64,000 nucleotides of DNA from Augochlora pura (taxonomy: Eukaryota > Arthropoda > Insecta > Hymenoptera > Halictidae), in the NCBI RefSeq assembly GCF_028453695.1, contig NC_135781.1, forward strand, positions 20,087,640-20,151,639, read 5' to 3'. The translations under genes and the position numbers were made by a program. The notes under the pieces were generated by a model, which was not told the DNA's origin, ran no database searches, and saw only the letters and a list, made by a program, of their open reading frames with translations. Positions 47,131-58,890 of this stretch are shown piece by piece. The stretch's first letter is position 1. Each line of letters begins with the position of its first letter.

Positions 47131-48440
47131 TCGTGATCGCACCGTTGTCTAAATCCGACCGAAGTCTCCTTGATTCTAAAACGCGTGTAGAAGGATATTC
47201 TCGTAGTTCGAAACGACTGTAACCAGGTACGCCCCTTTAATTTGGATGAAAATATCTGTCGCGGGTTGTCACTTAGAATCGTCAGAGCATTGGACGATGG
47301 AGGACAGACGTGTATGATTTTAAACGAGGAACAAGGGCACAGCGAACTTTTTCTGGCGATGATACATTGGCGAGTTTCAAGAGTGACTTATGACAGAAGG
47401 GGAACGACTGGCTGTGAAAAATAACAAATTATTGCAATATCCATCGAGCGGACGTGCCCTCGTATGGGGCAAGTGCCACGAGCACGTGTACCCGCATCTC
47501 GGAGCGTTTTCTCTTTCCAGCCCGTTGTCTCATTCATTCTTTCTCCCTCCTTTTTCGCCGTGCCCGTTTTCCTTTTTTTAATCCTCGTTCGCTTCTCCTT
47601 ACGCGGCCTATGGTAGACCGCAATAGATGCCTGTACGAAGAGGTAATCAATAATGACTTAATGTCCTCCAATAACGGACACCATGGGTGGTTCGAGTTCT
47701 ACCTTTAGGGTCTCTCCCTCGCTCTCTGTTGCTCTCTCTCGCTCTCTCTCTCTCTCTCTCCCTCCCTCGCTCTCTCTCTCTCCGGAGAGAGAGATCACTC
47801 TCCGCACGGAGTTTCTCTCGCCTTTTTGCGCCCGGCGTTATTTGCCTGTCTTCTTTCTTTTTTCGTCGTTCCTTCTGCCCCGGCTAATATACACCCACGT
47901 CCCCTTTGATCGTTAAAACCGGGCATACTTTCGCAGAGAGAGGGTCGTTCTGTTCCTTCTTAAAGTCTTGGCCCGGTATACCAGCTATTAACCGTCCCGA
48001 TGTTTCTTTGACTCGTGATCCGGAACGGGGAACACCATCGGAATAAATTAAAACGTGGCTAGCCAACGGGACAAAAGAAAGGAGCAAAAAAAAAATACCT
48101 CGGGCAAAGGAGAATTCGAATTGTGTCGTCGCTCTTTGATTAAGAGCTCGCGATAAGCTTGTCGCTCCGGGTGCACCCGTGTGTCTGTCGCTCTGTCGAG
48201 GCTGTGCATCGCTGCTATTGACTAATCCCGTGTCATAGGTCTCCCGTAACAAATTGGAGGAGCACCCACGACCACCGAGCACAAGATGGATGCGAATCGG
48301 AACATGGTTGCCATTTGGAACAGTTGAAATCAAACTGCAATCACTCCGCGGTTTTAAACGGTCGCGTTTTCGGAACTAAATCACGCGCACAACTTGACAC
48401 GTTTGTTTAATTTTACCTGGCATTGCCTCCATCTAAGAGA
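47131..48440. other. GC-rich block 19 with CT tracts
   Basis: Carries CT-rich sequence at 47709-47820 and unrecognised frames on both strands (plus frames through the CT tract; a 149-codon minus frame at 47884-48333 without a domain). Candidate regulatory DNA. Confidence 0.35.
47709..47820. repeat. (CT)n tract containing a perfect palindrome
   Basis: CT repeats switch to GA repeats at 47781-47784, giving CTCTCTCTCCGGAGAGAGAG centred on TCCGGA. One strand can therefore fold into a hairpin with a stem of about ten base pairs. Confidence 0.85.
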
Positions 48441-49060
48441 AAATCCAAAGTTGTTATATAAGTTAAAGTAGAGGAGTTGGTTAATGTGGGCTGATCAGTT
48501 GCTGCGCCCTTGGTTTGTTTTAGGACTATATATTTATTGAACGGAGCATATTAAATTCTCTTATGAAAGAATAAATAAAATAAAATAAAAGTGTACACTC
48601 CAAGAACGTTTATTCTTATATCTTTAATAGTTTTCTCGAAATAAATTCGTAACATATTATTTCAAAGTCATAATTTATTTCGATATCATAAATAGTTTCA
48701 TCGGTCAAAATTGATACCCATTAAATTAAAATCCATATCACAATGAAACCGCGTTATCCAATAAACGAATAGATGAATGCAATCACCGATAATTTTGTCT
48801 TCGAGCACGTCTTTGTATATCCTGAAAAAATTTATTTTCATATCTTCAACAGTTCTCTCCAAATAAACTCGCAATCTCGCGTGACTTTATTGCACTAATT
48901 TTACTAACGTTCTGCTTCAATCGCGTTTCACATAATTGAACGCTGTCCGCTATCTTCGCTGACCTAAACGTGTCTCTTCGCTTCCCAAAAAATGTTGGTC
49001 TTCGTATCTGTTATATTTCCATCGAAAAAAATAACTTTATAAATGTTACTTCTGTATCCG
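48441..49060. other. AT-rich noncoding stretch
   Basis: Contains an (AAAAT)n run near 48566-48590. Nothing else recognised. Confidence 0.4.
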
Positions 49061-49714
49061 TTACGCGAGAAAGCCTCCGCAAGAGCGCGGGCACGACGTT
49101 CGCGGGCCGCCGAACGTCACGACGTTGACGCAGTTGACGGATCCGTCGGGAGGTGTGACGAAGGATCAAGCTCAGCCTCGTCCATCTATTTGCTATGATT
49201 GACGCGTCAACGTCACAGGATCCGGACGGTGACGGACGTCAGGCCATCAGGATCGCTTTTTTTTTTCTCTCCGATCGGTGGACCGTTTCGGCCAGAGTCG
49301 CCATGAAGCGTAATGCGTTGTCACTTACGCTGAGTTATGTAAGTCGCCGAGGGAAAAGGCTCTTGACGTGGTCGTCCCGCGAACCGGGAGACGCCGCTTC
49401 CTCCGCCATGAATTAATCATCCCGCCACGGCGTATAAATAATTAGCCGGCTGGCACAAAATCGTCGATAAATATTTATGGGCGGCTGGTCGATATGCAAG
49501 CGTAATGGCGATTGTTACACCGGCGCTCGTCGAAATAATCATGGCCGCGGCGTCGATTTACACGGGAAAATAATTCGTTCGGCAATTTTGTCAGTCGGCC
49601 CCCGAAGTAGCCGATGGGTACGGGAGAAGCGCGATCCTGTGTTATCGTTCGAACGACCGCAGCCATTCCCTCTCTGTTTTACTCCCTTCGCGCGGTCCTC
49701 CTCCCTCTTCTTTC

Positions 49715-49770
<56 letters not shown>

Positions 49771-50060
49771 GCGTTCTTTCTTTTTCTCCTTTTGCAGCAC
49801 CCCCTCTTCAGCACACAGAGGGACACGCACACGCGTGCACGCCGCTGTTCTCTCCGTTTTCTCTCTCGCTCGACGGTTTTTTTCATATTTCTGCCGGTCC
49901 ATTTCGCGGCGACAGGATTTTATGGACAGTTGATTTCATCTCGTCCGTTTGTTCGAATCCCTTTTTAATTCCCATTGTATCTTCGATTCCGCGGAGCCTC
50001 TCGATCGAAACGCGACGAATTGTGATCGCGAACCGCGGTACGAGTCAATGCTTCTCTATC
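49061..50060. other. GC-rich block 20, candidate regulatory DNA
   Basis: CpG-rich with TATTTATGGGCGGC near 49470-49483 and ATAATTAGCC near 49437-49446. The (CT)n tract at 49721-49766 generates the 115-172-codon frames on both strands, which are rejected. Confidence 0.35.
49721..49766. repeat. (CT)23 microsatellite
   Basis: Forty-six uninterrupted bases of CT, the longest pure dinucleotide repeat in the window. Confidence 0.97.
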
Positions 50061-50200
50061 TTAACCCTTAACCGGATTATGGCAACCGTGGAAATCTCAC
50101 GCAACTATAAACAAGTTGTCATTAATATATAGTAATTTAAGTATTTCAAAATTCATGCAATCCTCCATTGCCTCGTCTAGTTTCCAATGTTTCAACATAA
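50061..50200. mobile_element. TTAA-ended repeat end, related to 38327
   Basis: Starts TTAACCCTTAACCGGATTATG and shares ACGCAACT and the following ~80 bases, imperfectly, with 38327-38460. No matching right end seen. Confidence 0.5.
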
Positions 50201-50713
50201 GTACACTCCAAACTTACTAATTTGAAAATATGCAGTATTTAGTGCACTAGATGCTTAGCAACCTCTTCTAATGTTTTTTAAAGAAATAATTCAATTAATT
50301 TGAAATTTATAATACGGTTTTTGTACTGCAGGATTACAAGAATATCCCTCGTATTTTTATTCTCAGTATAATGTTTACTAGGTACGTAAATGGAATTTTT
50401 ATAAAACGTTGACTTCGCAAATATTGTAGAATAAAATTCAAAGTTTCAAACTTCAACGAAAAATACAATAGAAAAATGTCAGTAGTCGAGGTTATTTTTA
50501 ATAAAGGTATTTTCTTCTTTAGTAAACGTTATGTATAAAACTAAAGATATTAAGTTTCTTCTTTTCCCGCATTTTGTGAGATCTTAATCTCCGCCCTGCA
50601 TAAAAGGTTCACTTAAATTGGCGCTGAGTTGAAATGATTCCAGGACAGCCATTTTATACGAAAACAGAAGAGGGAAAATACACGTTTCACGTAATTCCTA
50701 TTGCACTATATAT

Positions 50714-50984
50714 TATACAACGTGGTCCACATAACATTCCGCAACTTCTAAAATATGCATTGGGCAACAAATTTTTGAATGCAAAAATTACATGGTTTAA
50801 AGGAGCGTAGTATGTAGTGCATTTATTTTCTCATAGATAGAGCCATTGAAATACTATACGAAATGTAGTAAAAAAGTTGTCCTTCTAACCTGAGGAATTT
50901 ATAAAAATATATACAAAAATATGTATATATATATAATTTGAAAGTTTCAGGAAGTGCACAAGTTGCGTGGTTCGTCCTGTATAT
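50714..50984. mobile_element. Foldback-family element, short copy 2
   Basis: From TATACAACGTGGTCCAC to GTTGCGTGGTTCGTCCTGTATA, 271 bp. Terminal ~25 bases are inverted repeats. The left interior (CTTCTAAAATATGCATTGGGCAAC, GTAGTATGTAGTGCATTTATTTT) matches the arms of 20131-21078 and 62645-63260. It looks like an internally deleted member. Confidence 0.75.
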
Positions 50985-51330
50985 ATCAATAAAGATTTAA
51001 TTTAATGCTCTAATTAATTAATAATTCTATTATCGTATCACTCTTGATTTTACCACTAGTATTAATAACCGAGCTATTTCTTTATATTATCCAGGAAACA
51101 AATCTCAAGAAAATACGAAAATAACATTAAAATATTACAAATATCCTCCCCGTTCAATATACATATGATACATTTCATGACTAGCGCTATTTTATAGAAT
51201 ACTTGCTTGATCGTCGCTAATCTCGAACAATGAAAACCGTCGTAAAAATCGATGCGACCAATAAAAACGGGATAGTCGAAACCAGACAATACAGTGGAAG
51301 AGAAAACCTGTCTACTCGTAGTGCTAGCCA
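50985..51330. other. AT-rich noncoding stretch
   Basis: Nothing recognised. Confidence 0.4.
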
Positions 51331-52420
51331 ATCGGGATAGGTACCGGCTATCCCTTCGAGATCCATCTTAATGAAAGAATTCCTTGTTTCGCGGAACGAC
51401 AGAATTTATCACGGGCATAAATTGCGATGGGCGTAGCCGGCTGGTGCGTGTAGAAGGGAAATTTATTCTGTAGCGAAAACATATTTGCAGGAGCGTCGCA
51501 CCGCGATCGTGGCAAATATAGCGTGGACGGTAGTGCGCCGGGGCGAGACACAATTCCCCAGTGTTTCTGAGTATCTCCACTGGAAGAATCTCGCCGGACG
51601 TGTAATTTCTTCGGGGTTTCTCTATAATTTGCATCGATCGGCCAAGGAGGGGGAGGGGTCTAAACGTTAACGACACGTCGCCGGGGACATCGTGAGAGCA
51701 GACAAATGGTGTCGGCGACACGAGCAGGGAAAATACTACGTGCCCGCGTTTACGCCGTTGCCCTCTCGCTAAAACTAAAAAAAGAACGCGGGTAAACTGG
51801 CGCGGCGCTTGCGTCCCGCCGCCGCCGCCGCCTTCACCGCCGCGTCGGTTCGCGCCGCGAAAGCTCCGGCGACTATACAAGCGTCGCTCGAACACCAGCC
51901 GCCGCTAAACTTAAATGGATATCCATAAAAGCGCGTACGCCTACGTGGAAGTCGGATAAGTTCCGCGGGGAAACGGGAGGAAACCGGGTGGGAAAAGGGT
52001 GGAAAAGGGGCGCCGCGGTATTATGTAACGGCAGGGCGGGCATAAAAATAGAAAGGGAAACGATATAAAGCGGAAACCGGCTGGTCTGGGGAATAACGTC
52101 GCCGGAAGAAACGAATTCTTCTTTCGACGACCGCCTTTCGAGAACTTCCCGGCATACGTAACTGCGAGTGGTAAATTTTTTTTTATGCGATCCACGGTGT
52201 ATCCGCGATCAGACCCGCGTGTAACACACTCGAACACTTTCCTTCGGGCTTCGACTTTCTTCGGAGTCGCTTTGCAACTTCCTCTGGCAACTGCGGATCT
52301 GTCTGGCTACGGCCTTATTCTACCGAATACCTGTCTTCCTTCGGTAACACCACAAAAATTAGGCGAACTTTGGCAATTTTTATCGAGATGCAATTTCCAA
52401 AGTTTTTTACTTTATATACG
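51331..52420. other. GC/CpG-rich block 21, candidate regulatory DNA
   Basis: Very CpG-rich with a (CCG)n run at 51815-51832. The 175-codon minus frame at 51368-51895 includes this run as poly-Gly and has no recognisable domain; it overlaps other frames. Confidence 0.35.
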
Positions 52421-53190
52421 ATAACCCTTAGATGTCAAATTTGCGTTATTAGAACTTTGTCGATCGCGATAATTTCGTGGAAGAGAAAGAAAATATTTAT
52501 TGTGTCTACATTTACTTGGTTGCTTAACATTTTAATTGCCGCATCATTCGTAAGTGAATAGCAGACTTATTTGCGCGATGCCTATTTAACTCGATAATTT
52601 ATTTAATCGATGTCATTTTAATTGATTCAATTTTAATTTGGTTAAATGAGACACTTCACATATTTCAAAATATTGAATGTTGATAGCACGAGGAAACAAA
52701 ATTTTATTCTGACTTAAGAAAAAAGAGATTATAATTGAAATGTCTACGACTAATATGTCTTATTATATCAAGACTCTCATTAAAAAAAGCTCAAAACTCA
52801 TGTCATAAAATTGTATCTTTTTACAAACGCTTAACAGAATATTAAGCGTTTTAATTTGTCTAAATGCGATTATTGTCTGAACTGCAACTAATAAAAAGTA
52901 TTGTACATATTTATTACTATGTATAATATTATAAAGTATTGTAAATATAAATATAAACAATATTATATAATATTGTATTCTAAAGTCACGAAGACTTGAA
53001 TAAAAAGTATCGATTTTGAAAAAATCTCTCAAATCTAACCTTATTACAGACATCGACTTATAAGACTGCATTCAATTCGCTAACTTGACCTCAGCATAAA
53101 AAATGAAATTATAATAATTTCCTCGTGGACAAAAGACTTCGAGAGAGAAAATTGTATGCATACAATATAATACTATAGCGTAACGTATAC
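52421..53190. other. AT-rich noncoding stretch
   Basis: 52484-52530 (AAGAAAATATTTATTGTG, CTACATTTACTTGG) resembles 23106-23140 inside the T4 element, so a decayed T4-related fragment may start at the TAACCCTTAG near 52422. The rest shows nothing. Confidence 0.4.
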
Positions 53191-53830
53191 ATTATTGAGG
53201 ACGCCAGGAATACAATCTTACCGGCGGCGATGCAACCAGAACAGTGTTTTGAATTGCCATACGTTTCATCCCAGTTTTTATTTAGCCGGCCGCGCGAAAC
53301 GTATCCCAGTGGATTCGTCTCCTGACATTTATCGTGTTATTCGACGGCTGCCTCGGAGGGTGTTTTACAACGGGGTGGCATCGAACGTGACACGAGCGGA
53401 GCCGTTACATCGCGCGCGTTCGTGCGACCGACGATGCAAAGTCTACGCTCGTTTGACATAAAAAGAGCTTCTAACAGCCGGAAAACACGCACGTTTACAT
53501 AGCCGCCGGGTTTTCCCAGAGGCACTTCGAAACTGACGCGAAAACTCGCCTGCGCGTTTCCTCTGTACGCCAATCGTTCCCCGGGTATTGGAATCTGTCG
53601 GATCGATTACAGGTTGAACGACTCCTATAATCGCGCCGCAAACACCGCTTGCTTCGAGATAATCGCCGACGCCTAATGCGACCGTAAAAATTATAAGGGA
53701 CCGATAAAAACCCGGATCTCGGATCGCTGTTTCCTTCGATGTTGCGTAAGCGAACGTTTGCCGATACTACCAACCGTTCGATTAAGCTATTGAGAACCGT
53801 CCGTATGGGAGCTCGATGATTTATAGCACT
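53191..53830. other. GC/CpG-rich block 22, candidate regulatory DNA
   Basis: CpG-rich with overlapping unrecognised frames on both strands. Confidence 0.35.
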
Positions 53831-54460
53831 ACGTGAAAGCTTCGGGTCATCTAATTTTACGATAACTTTACTCGTACTCTATTATTATTATCATTGACAT
53901 TTCTGATTGAACCGAATGCAACGGAAATGCAATTCCTCGTCTCAAACAAATTAAATTGACATATTGAACGTATTCGGCGCTGTTTTAGCTGGTGCTTTTA
54001 GATTTGCTGCTGTACGAAATCGTAATTAATTCAATTTCCTGTTTGTTAATTATACATGTGTGGTTAAAGAATTATGAATTTAATTTAGGAAACAAAAACG
54101 TCTGTAACGGAGACGGTATTAACATTAATTAGCCGCGGCGAGTTCCATCGCATATCATGTTCAAATAACTTTTTCTATGAAAAATTACTCTATCTTAAAT
54201 ATATTTCATGTATATATTATATCTCTAAAAATGATTATGCCACGTTTCAAAATAATTTTTATCCAATTTACTTATATGTAGAAAATTATTAAGAGTTGTT
54301 AACTATTACACGAGTCACGAAATTGAATACCATAACAATATAAACCGAATACCGAAACACTATAAGTCTGAACAAATATTTTGGACATCCAGCTAAAATG
54401 GCGCCGACCGCAAAGGGTTAATATTCATGCAAAACAATGCGGTCGCAAAAGAACAAAACA
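53831..54460. other. AT-rich noncoding stretch
   Basis: GCGCCGACCGCAAAGGGTTAA at 54401-54421 is a lone TTAA-type end (reversed TTAACCCTTTGCGGTCGG). No convincing left partner was found upstream. Confidence 0.4.
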
Positions 54461-55440
54461 TTTTTCATTCGAAACATCGAATGGATGAATCTCAGTCGAG
54501 GAGCACGAATTTCAAGAAAACTCAGATTTCATTGCAATAGTGGATATTGCATAGCTTTTGTTCGAAACTACCGTCCGTACTGCAAATAATTTACGAGTTA
54601 TTTGCAATAGCCGTGTTGCGAAACGCACCATGTATAGAGGCGTAACGAATTACATGGTTGCATTAGCATTCGGGCTAATCGACGGGCAAGAATAATCGCG
54701 CGCTGGTTACGGGTTCCGTAAGAAGGCGACGCGACGCTCCTAAAAAATTTACGAAACAACCTGTTAGCTCGTCGAATACGGTCGAGCTTGCGGCGAAAGT
54801 GTCTTGAGAGCAAGCTGTTGTTCCAGCGTTGATTGGGTCTCGTAGCGGCGCGGTATCGCAGTTATCCGTCGTTACATCGATAATCGAGGCGGGCCAACGC
54901 GGCGGCGGCGGCGGCGGCGGCGAGTATTATGGGCCCGGTAAACGTTGCTGAAAAATTCTGTGGACGCTCGCGACGGAGTAATCCCTCGTAGCACGCATCA
55001 GGATTATCGGGACGTGCGGACCGAGACACGATCAGAATCTCCACGGGAACGATAATTATCTCGGATCGGTTGATGGGGTTACCTATGTACACCTTACATA
55101 GGCTCGCCTGTGCACGAGATATCGCTCGAGATCGACGCACGGGGGCGCTAGATGCGATTATACATTTTCATCGGTGCGTTACTCAGGAGGGCAGATTACC
55201 GTAATGAACTCCAGCAACCCCTCTGCACGGGCCAACGACTCGAAATATGGATAACCGCCATTCACCTCCGCGATTTATTCCCTATCGTCTCCCGCACGCC
55301 CGGTTTTTTCGCCCGGATTTACCCTTCCGAATTTCATCGTGGCCCGCCGATTCTCCATTCGGCCCTCGTCGAATACTGTTTCGGGCAGGGTGGCCGGTGA
55401 TAATACGGAACACCTGATTTCGAAAGCTCGCGACAACCGA
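54461..55440. other. GC/CpG-rich block 23, candidate regulatory DNA
   Basis: CpG-rich, including (GGC)n at 54898-54922. Short overlapping frames only. Confidence 0.35.
54898..54922. repeat. (GGC)8 microsatellite
   Basis: Uninterrupted GCG/GGC triplets. Read as protein on the minus strand this gives a poly-Ala run, which explains the frame at 54862-55140. Confidence 0.95.
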
Positions 55441-55461
55441 GGGATTTTATTTTATTTTTTT

Positions 55462-55951
55462 TTAACCCTTAGCACAAGAAGCCATTTTAATCGTAAATCT
55501 AAAATAACATTTCTGGCTCGTAGTGTTTCCATTCTATGCAACAAAGTACACGTTTATGCATACGAAATTGATTCTTGTCACTCGTAGCAGTAGTTTTGCT
55601 ATTTAACAATTTTTTAAATCTAAGCTTTGTTTGATTAAATCTAAACTTTGACTGATTTTATTTTTTTAGAGTTTTTACATAATTGTTGTTGTGACTTTTT
55701 CGAGAATTTTAACTTATTTCTGAAAATGTGTTCTGCAATACATACTAAGATGTTTAAGATTAGCGAATCAATGAAAAATGACTGGCTTCTTAATACCATC
55801 AAAATGTGTTTGTTAGAAAATTTTGTCTGAACTTCTTTATTGAAACACGTAATATAATAAAAATCGTAGGAAGTTTAAATAAATCCACTCTTGTCGATCT
55901 TATAAAACAATATATGCTAGTCACGTTAGGGCTGGGTAGTTCGAGTGTTAA
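55462..55951. mobile_element. T2-related TTAA-flanked element, long copy
   Basis: A 490-bp segment from TTAACCCTTAGCACAAGAAG to GGTAGTTCGAGTGTTAA. The left end resembles T2 ends, and TTTTTAAATCTAAGCTTTG inside matches the T2 element at 4041-4235. The right end, reversed, is TTAACACTCGAACTACC, which recurs at 41913. A 60-codon frame (55648-55830) lies inside and is unrecognised. It may be a larger, less deleted relative of the short T2 copies. Confidence 0.55.
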
Positions 55952-56107
55952 AGGGCAGGTGAAGTAAAGTTAACAATAAATCATTTACGTAAGACATTAC
56001 TGAATGGCTACATTCGCAATCAACAATAATAATCAATCTTTTTGCAAATCACAGCAAAACATGCGAAGATATTAAATACTTATGAGGAACTAGATAATTT
56101 AATAATG

Positions 56108-56395
56108 TACAGGGTGTCCTGAAATTATGACACTTCCAAAAAAGTGTGGTTTCTAAGATCGTTTAAAACAACCTTTTCTCTTAGCGCAAATGCAATCCTC
56201 GGCTTTGTTTACGAGTTATTAACGAAAAATAGTGACCAATGGCTTAACGCCAGCCGAGTTCGCGTCTCATTGATCATTCATTAATAACTCGTAAACAAAG
56301 ACGTGGATTTCATTTTCGCTAAGGAAAAAGTTATTTGAAATGACCTCAGGAACCTCTAATTCCCCATAAGTACTATAATTTTGGAACAACCTGTA
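56108..56395. mobile_element. Palindromic TA-flanked MITE
   Basis: A 288-bp element from TACAGGGTGTCCTGAAATTATG to ATAATTTTGGAACAACCTGTA. Both arms match through almost the whole length: TTTGTTTACGAGTTATTAA on the left (56203-56221) faces its inverse near 56281-56299, and CTTAGCGCAAATGCAATCC faces GGATTTCATTTTCGCTAAG. Arms are ~115 bp with a ~55-bp centre. Ends on TA suggest a Tc1/mariner-type MITE. It can form a long hairpin RNA if transcribed. Confidence 0.85.
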
Positions 56396-57021
56396 GTGTT
56401 AAAAAAGTGTTTAAAAAATATATAAATTCTAAATACGCGTTTCAATGCAAAAATATTGTATATGGAATTAGTAAATGTTTAGTAAATATTACGTAGAAGC
56501 GGATTAAATTGTTATCTTAACAACATACATTACCTTGAGAATATATTTTCCACATTGAATTATTCCAAAGCGACCTAGAGTTTTTAGCATGATCTTCCAA
56601 TAAATTAATGACAATTTTTGAGAACATGGCGATGTTGGAAACGCTGTAAATTTGTGAAGGAACATGGTACTATAATCAAGCTGAACTTGTTTGAATAAAC
56701 AAAGTTTTTGATTTCTTCCACAGTTTTAATTATATTGAAGGTTCCTTTATATAAGAAATTCTTTTGTGCTTCGTTTTAAAATGATCATGTAAAGGAAAGT
56801 CTCGCCTCTAATACGACACTAGGTAAACTGTTGTACGATTTTTCTTTACAAAGTTACAGCAGTTCGAAGTTTCATAGACTCCGAACAGATTTTGCATATT
56901 CATGTAACTTATGGAATTCATAAACATTGTTTTTATTCATTCTTCTAGAAGGTTTTGTGGAGGGAAATTTCTGTTTTACAATAACACTAGACGGATTCTC
57001 TTCTGACGTTTTTTCTCTTAA
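56396..57021. other. AT-rich noncoding stretch
   Basis: Nothing recognised. Confidence 0.4.
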
Positions 57022-57513
57022 CACAAATACGTGAACATTATACATTGCATCATTTACCAATTAATTATAGATTCGAAAAACATAAAAAGAATTATATTTA
57101 GTTCTTACATTCGTGATGTTTATTATTTTAAGTTAGAATTAAACTTAGAATGTGTATCTCAATTTGTATTTTTTACAATACTACAATTGATCCAATTGAT
57201 ACTTGCAATTGTCTTTATTGGACTTAATTTTCTCTTCTTGTATTTTGATATTAAATCTAAATTTACTATCAGCGTGTTTAACAAATGTTATTGTTTTAAA
57301 TCTCTTCTATTACATCGTTCGGTAATTTTCTGTGAATTTATTCGGAAGTTGGCAAACATTTCATATAGAATATTAAACGGAGTACTTACCGATGCATTCG
57401 ACTTTAGAATCACTGATATAAAACATGATCCAACATTAAACTCAACCTATAAACGTTACACTAGAAAACCTAACAATGCGAAGATTAATGGTAATATTAA
57501 CTTTCGAGATTGA
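57022..57513 (+). other. Unusually long open frame in AT-rich DNA, function unknown
   Basis: About 163 codons stay open in DNA where stop codons should be frequent. The predicted product is hydrophobic around residues 44-75 (FFTILQLIQLILAIVF and LNFLFLYF), which could be a membrane segment. There is no ATG in the frame; it opens after a stop at 57019-57021 and contains no methionine, so if real it would be an internal exon or a decayed fragment. Its last ~28 codons lie in a 135-bp tandem duplication. I recognise no family. Chance is still plausible. Confidence 0.2.
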
Positions 57514-57700
57514 TAGATTGCAATATAAAATTTTTCAGATCGAACAGATCGTATTTTTTATTTTCCAACATTAAACTCAACCTATAAAAATTAAACTAGC
57601 CAACCTAACAATGCAAATATTAATAGTAATATTAACTTTCGAGGTGAATAGATTGCAATATAAAATTTTTCAGATCGAACGGATCGTATTTTTTATTTTC
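57430..57700. repeat. 135-bp tandem duplication
   Basis: Two units starting CCAACATTAAACTCAACC at 57430 and 57565. They run in parallel to TTTTTATTTTC with roughly 90% identity, differing by scattered substitutions. The copy is recent relative to other repeats here. No terminal inverted repeat, so it looks like a local duplication. Confidence 0.9.
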
Positions 57701-57710
57701 GTTCATTGAA

Positions 57711-58030
57711 CAAAACACGGTGAATCGATCCGTGGTTTTTCCAACGGGAAAAATGGCCTCGGCAATCGATCCGACGATCCTGCGAATGAAATTATTTCGC
57801 CCGGGGAGAAATTCAACCCAGCGGAGCTTTTCCCCCGCGAGGAATTCAATTTCACTGCTTTAGATGACACTAGTCGATCCTAGTCGGTCAATTTTGACTG
57901 GACTGCGCAATATCCAACATCGTAGACGTCGCCGCGGGCAACACCGATGTACAAATGACATAATTTTTTCGACGTATTACGCTTTTTCATACGTGTGCGT
58001 CGTATCGCACACGACGTTGCCGAAATATCG
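57711..58030. other. GC-rich block 24, small candidate regulatory DNA
   Basis: A short CpG-rich island between AT-rich flanks. The 67-codon plus frame is unrecognised. Confidence 0.3.
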
Positions 58031-58236
58031 AGCAAATCATTTCCCAAAATTACTTTCTATAATATAAATCAGAATTATAAGTTGGTTTCTTTTATAGAAA
58101 TTTTATATAAGATTACTTCAATTATTAACTTCTTACACTGCTATTTTTTTTTATAATTATTTTATCCATGTAAATAATTATCTATCATAATTAGAGTGGG
58201 GAGAGCTGCCATATCTTTCAAAATATATATATATAA

Positions 58237-58281
<45 letters not shown>

Positions 58282-58313
58282 GTAATAATAATAATAATAA
58301 CAATAATAATAAT
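58237..58313. repeat. (AAT)n microsatellite
   Basis: About 25 AAT triplets with one G and one C interruption. The minus frame here reads poly-Tyr and is spurious. Confidence 0.97.
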
Positions 58314-58890
58314 GAATGTAGACGTACGATAAATAAAAATACTCTTTCTTATAATACAATAGTATTTATTAAAGATTATTGGATTACATATGTATATGTA
58401 GGCTAGGAGAAGATCACGGAGGAGCGAGACGGTGATGGGAGCCCCAAGGCATTGTTTGCTTAAAATCGGTCAGGCTTGAGTCCCTCGTTTTCTGGAAGTT
58501 GATGAATTAGAAAGGGATCATTTCTGCTAATAAGGGAAACGCGTTTATACCACTTCTGCGAGGGCGTTAACATGGATGAATTGGTAAGAATTGGTCTTAC
58601 ATTTTTCTCTGTGCCACCTTTTAAACAGCATGCAAAATATGTAGTATATAGAATAAAGTGACAATAAAAAGTTGGTATTCTACGAACATAGAATTTCACA
58701 GTTACCAAAAAGATTAACAAATGATATAGAACCAAGTGCTCAATCTATAGTTGAATATTTATAAACAATAACTAAATTAAGATTAATCAATTAAGAACTA
58801 AAATTAAACTATTGACTTTTATTTTCCATTGAAAATATGATACCAACCTAATATAATTTATATAAATAATAAAATAATTCATCGCGAGTC
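58314..58890. other. Mixed stretch, unrecognised
   Basis: 58390-58620 is less AT-rich than its flanks. A 91-codon minus frame at 58460-58735 has no family I recognise. Confidence 0.3.

Noticed and set aside
49953..49970. tRNA B-box-like GTTCGAATCCC followed by T-run
   Set aside because: No acceptor stem, A box or cloverleaf fits around it.
49477..50132. Overlapping 163- and 172-codon plus frames and a 115-codon minus frame
   Set aside because: All depend on the (CT)23 microsatellite, which reads open in several phases.
58160..58360. 65-codon minus frame with a poly-Tyr run
   Set aside because: It is the translation of the (AAT)n microsatellite.
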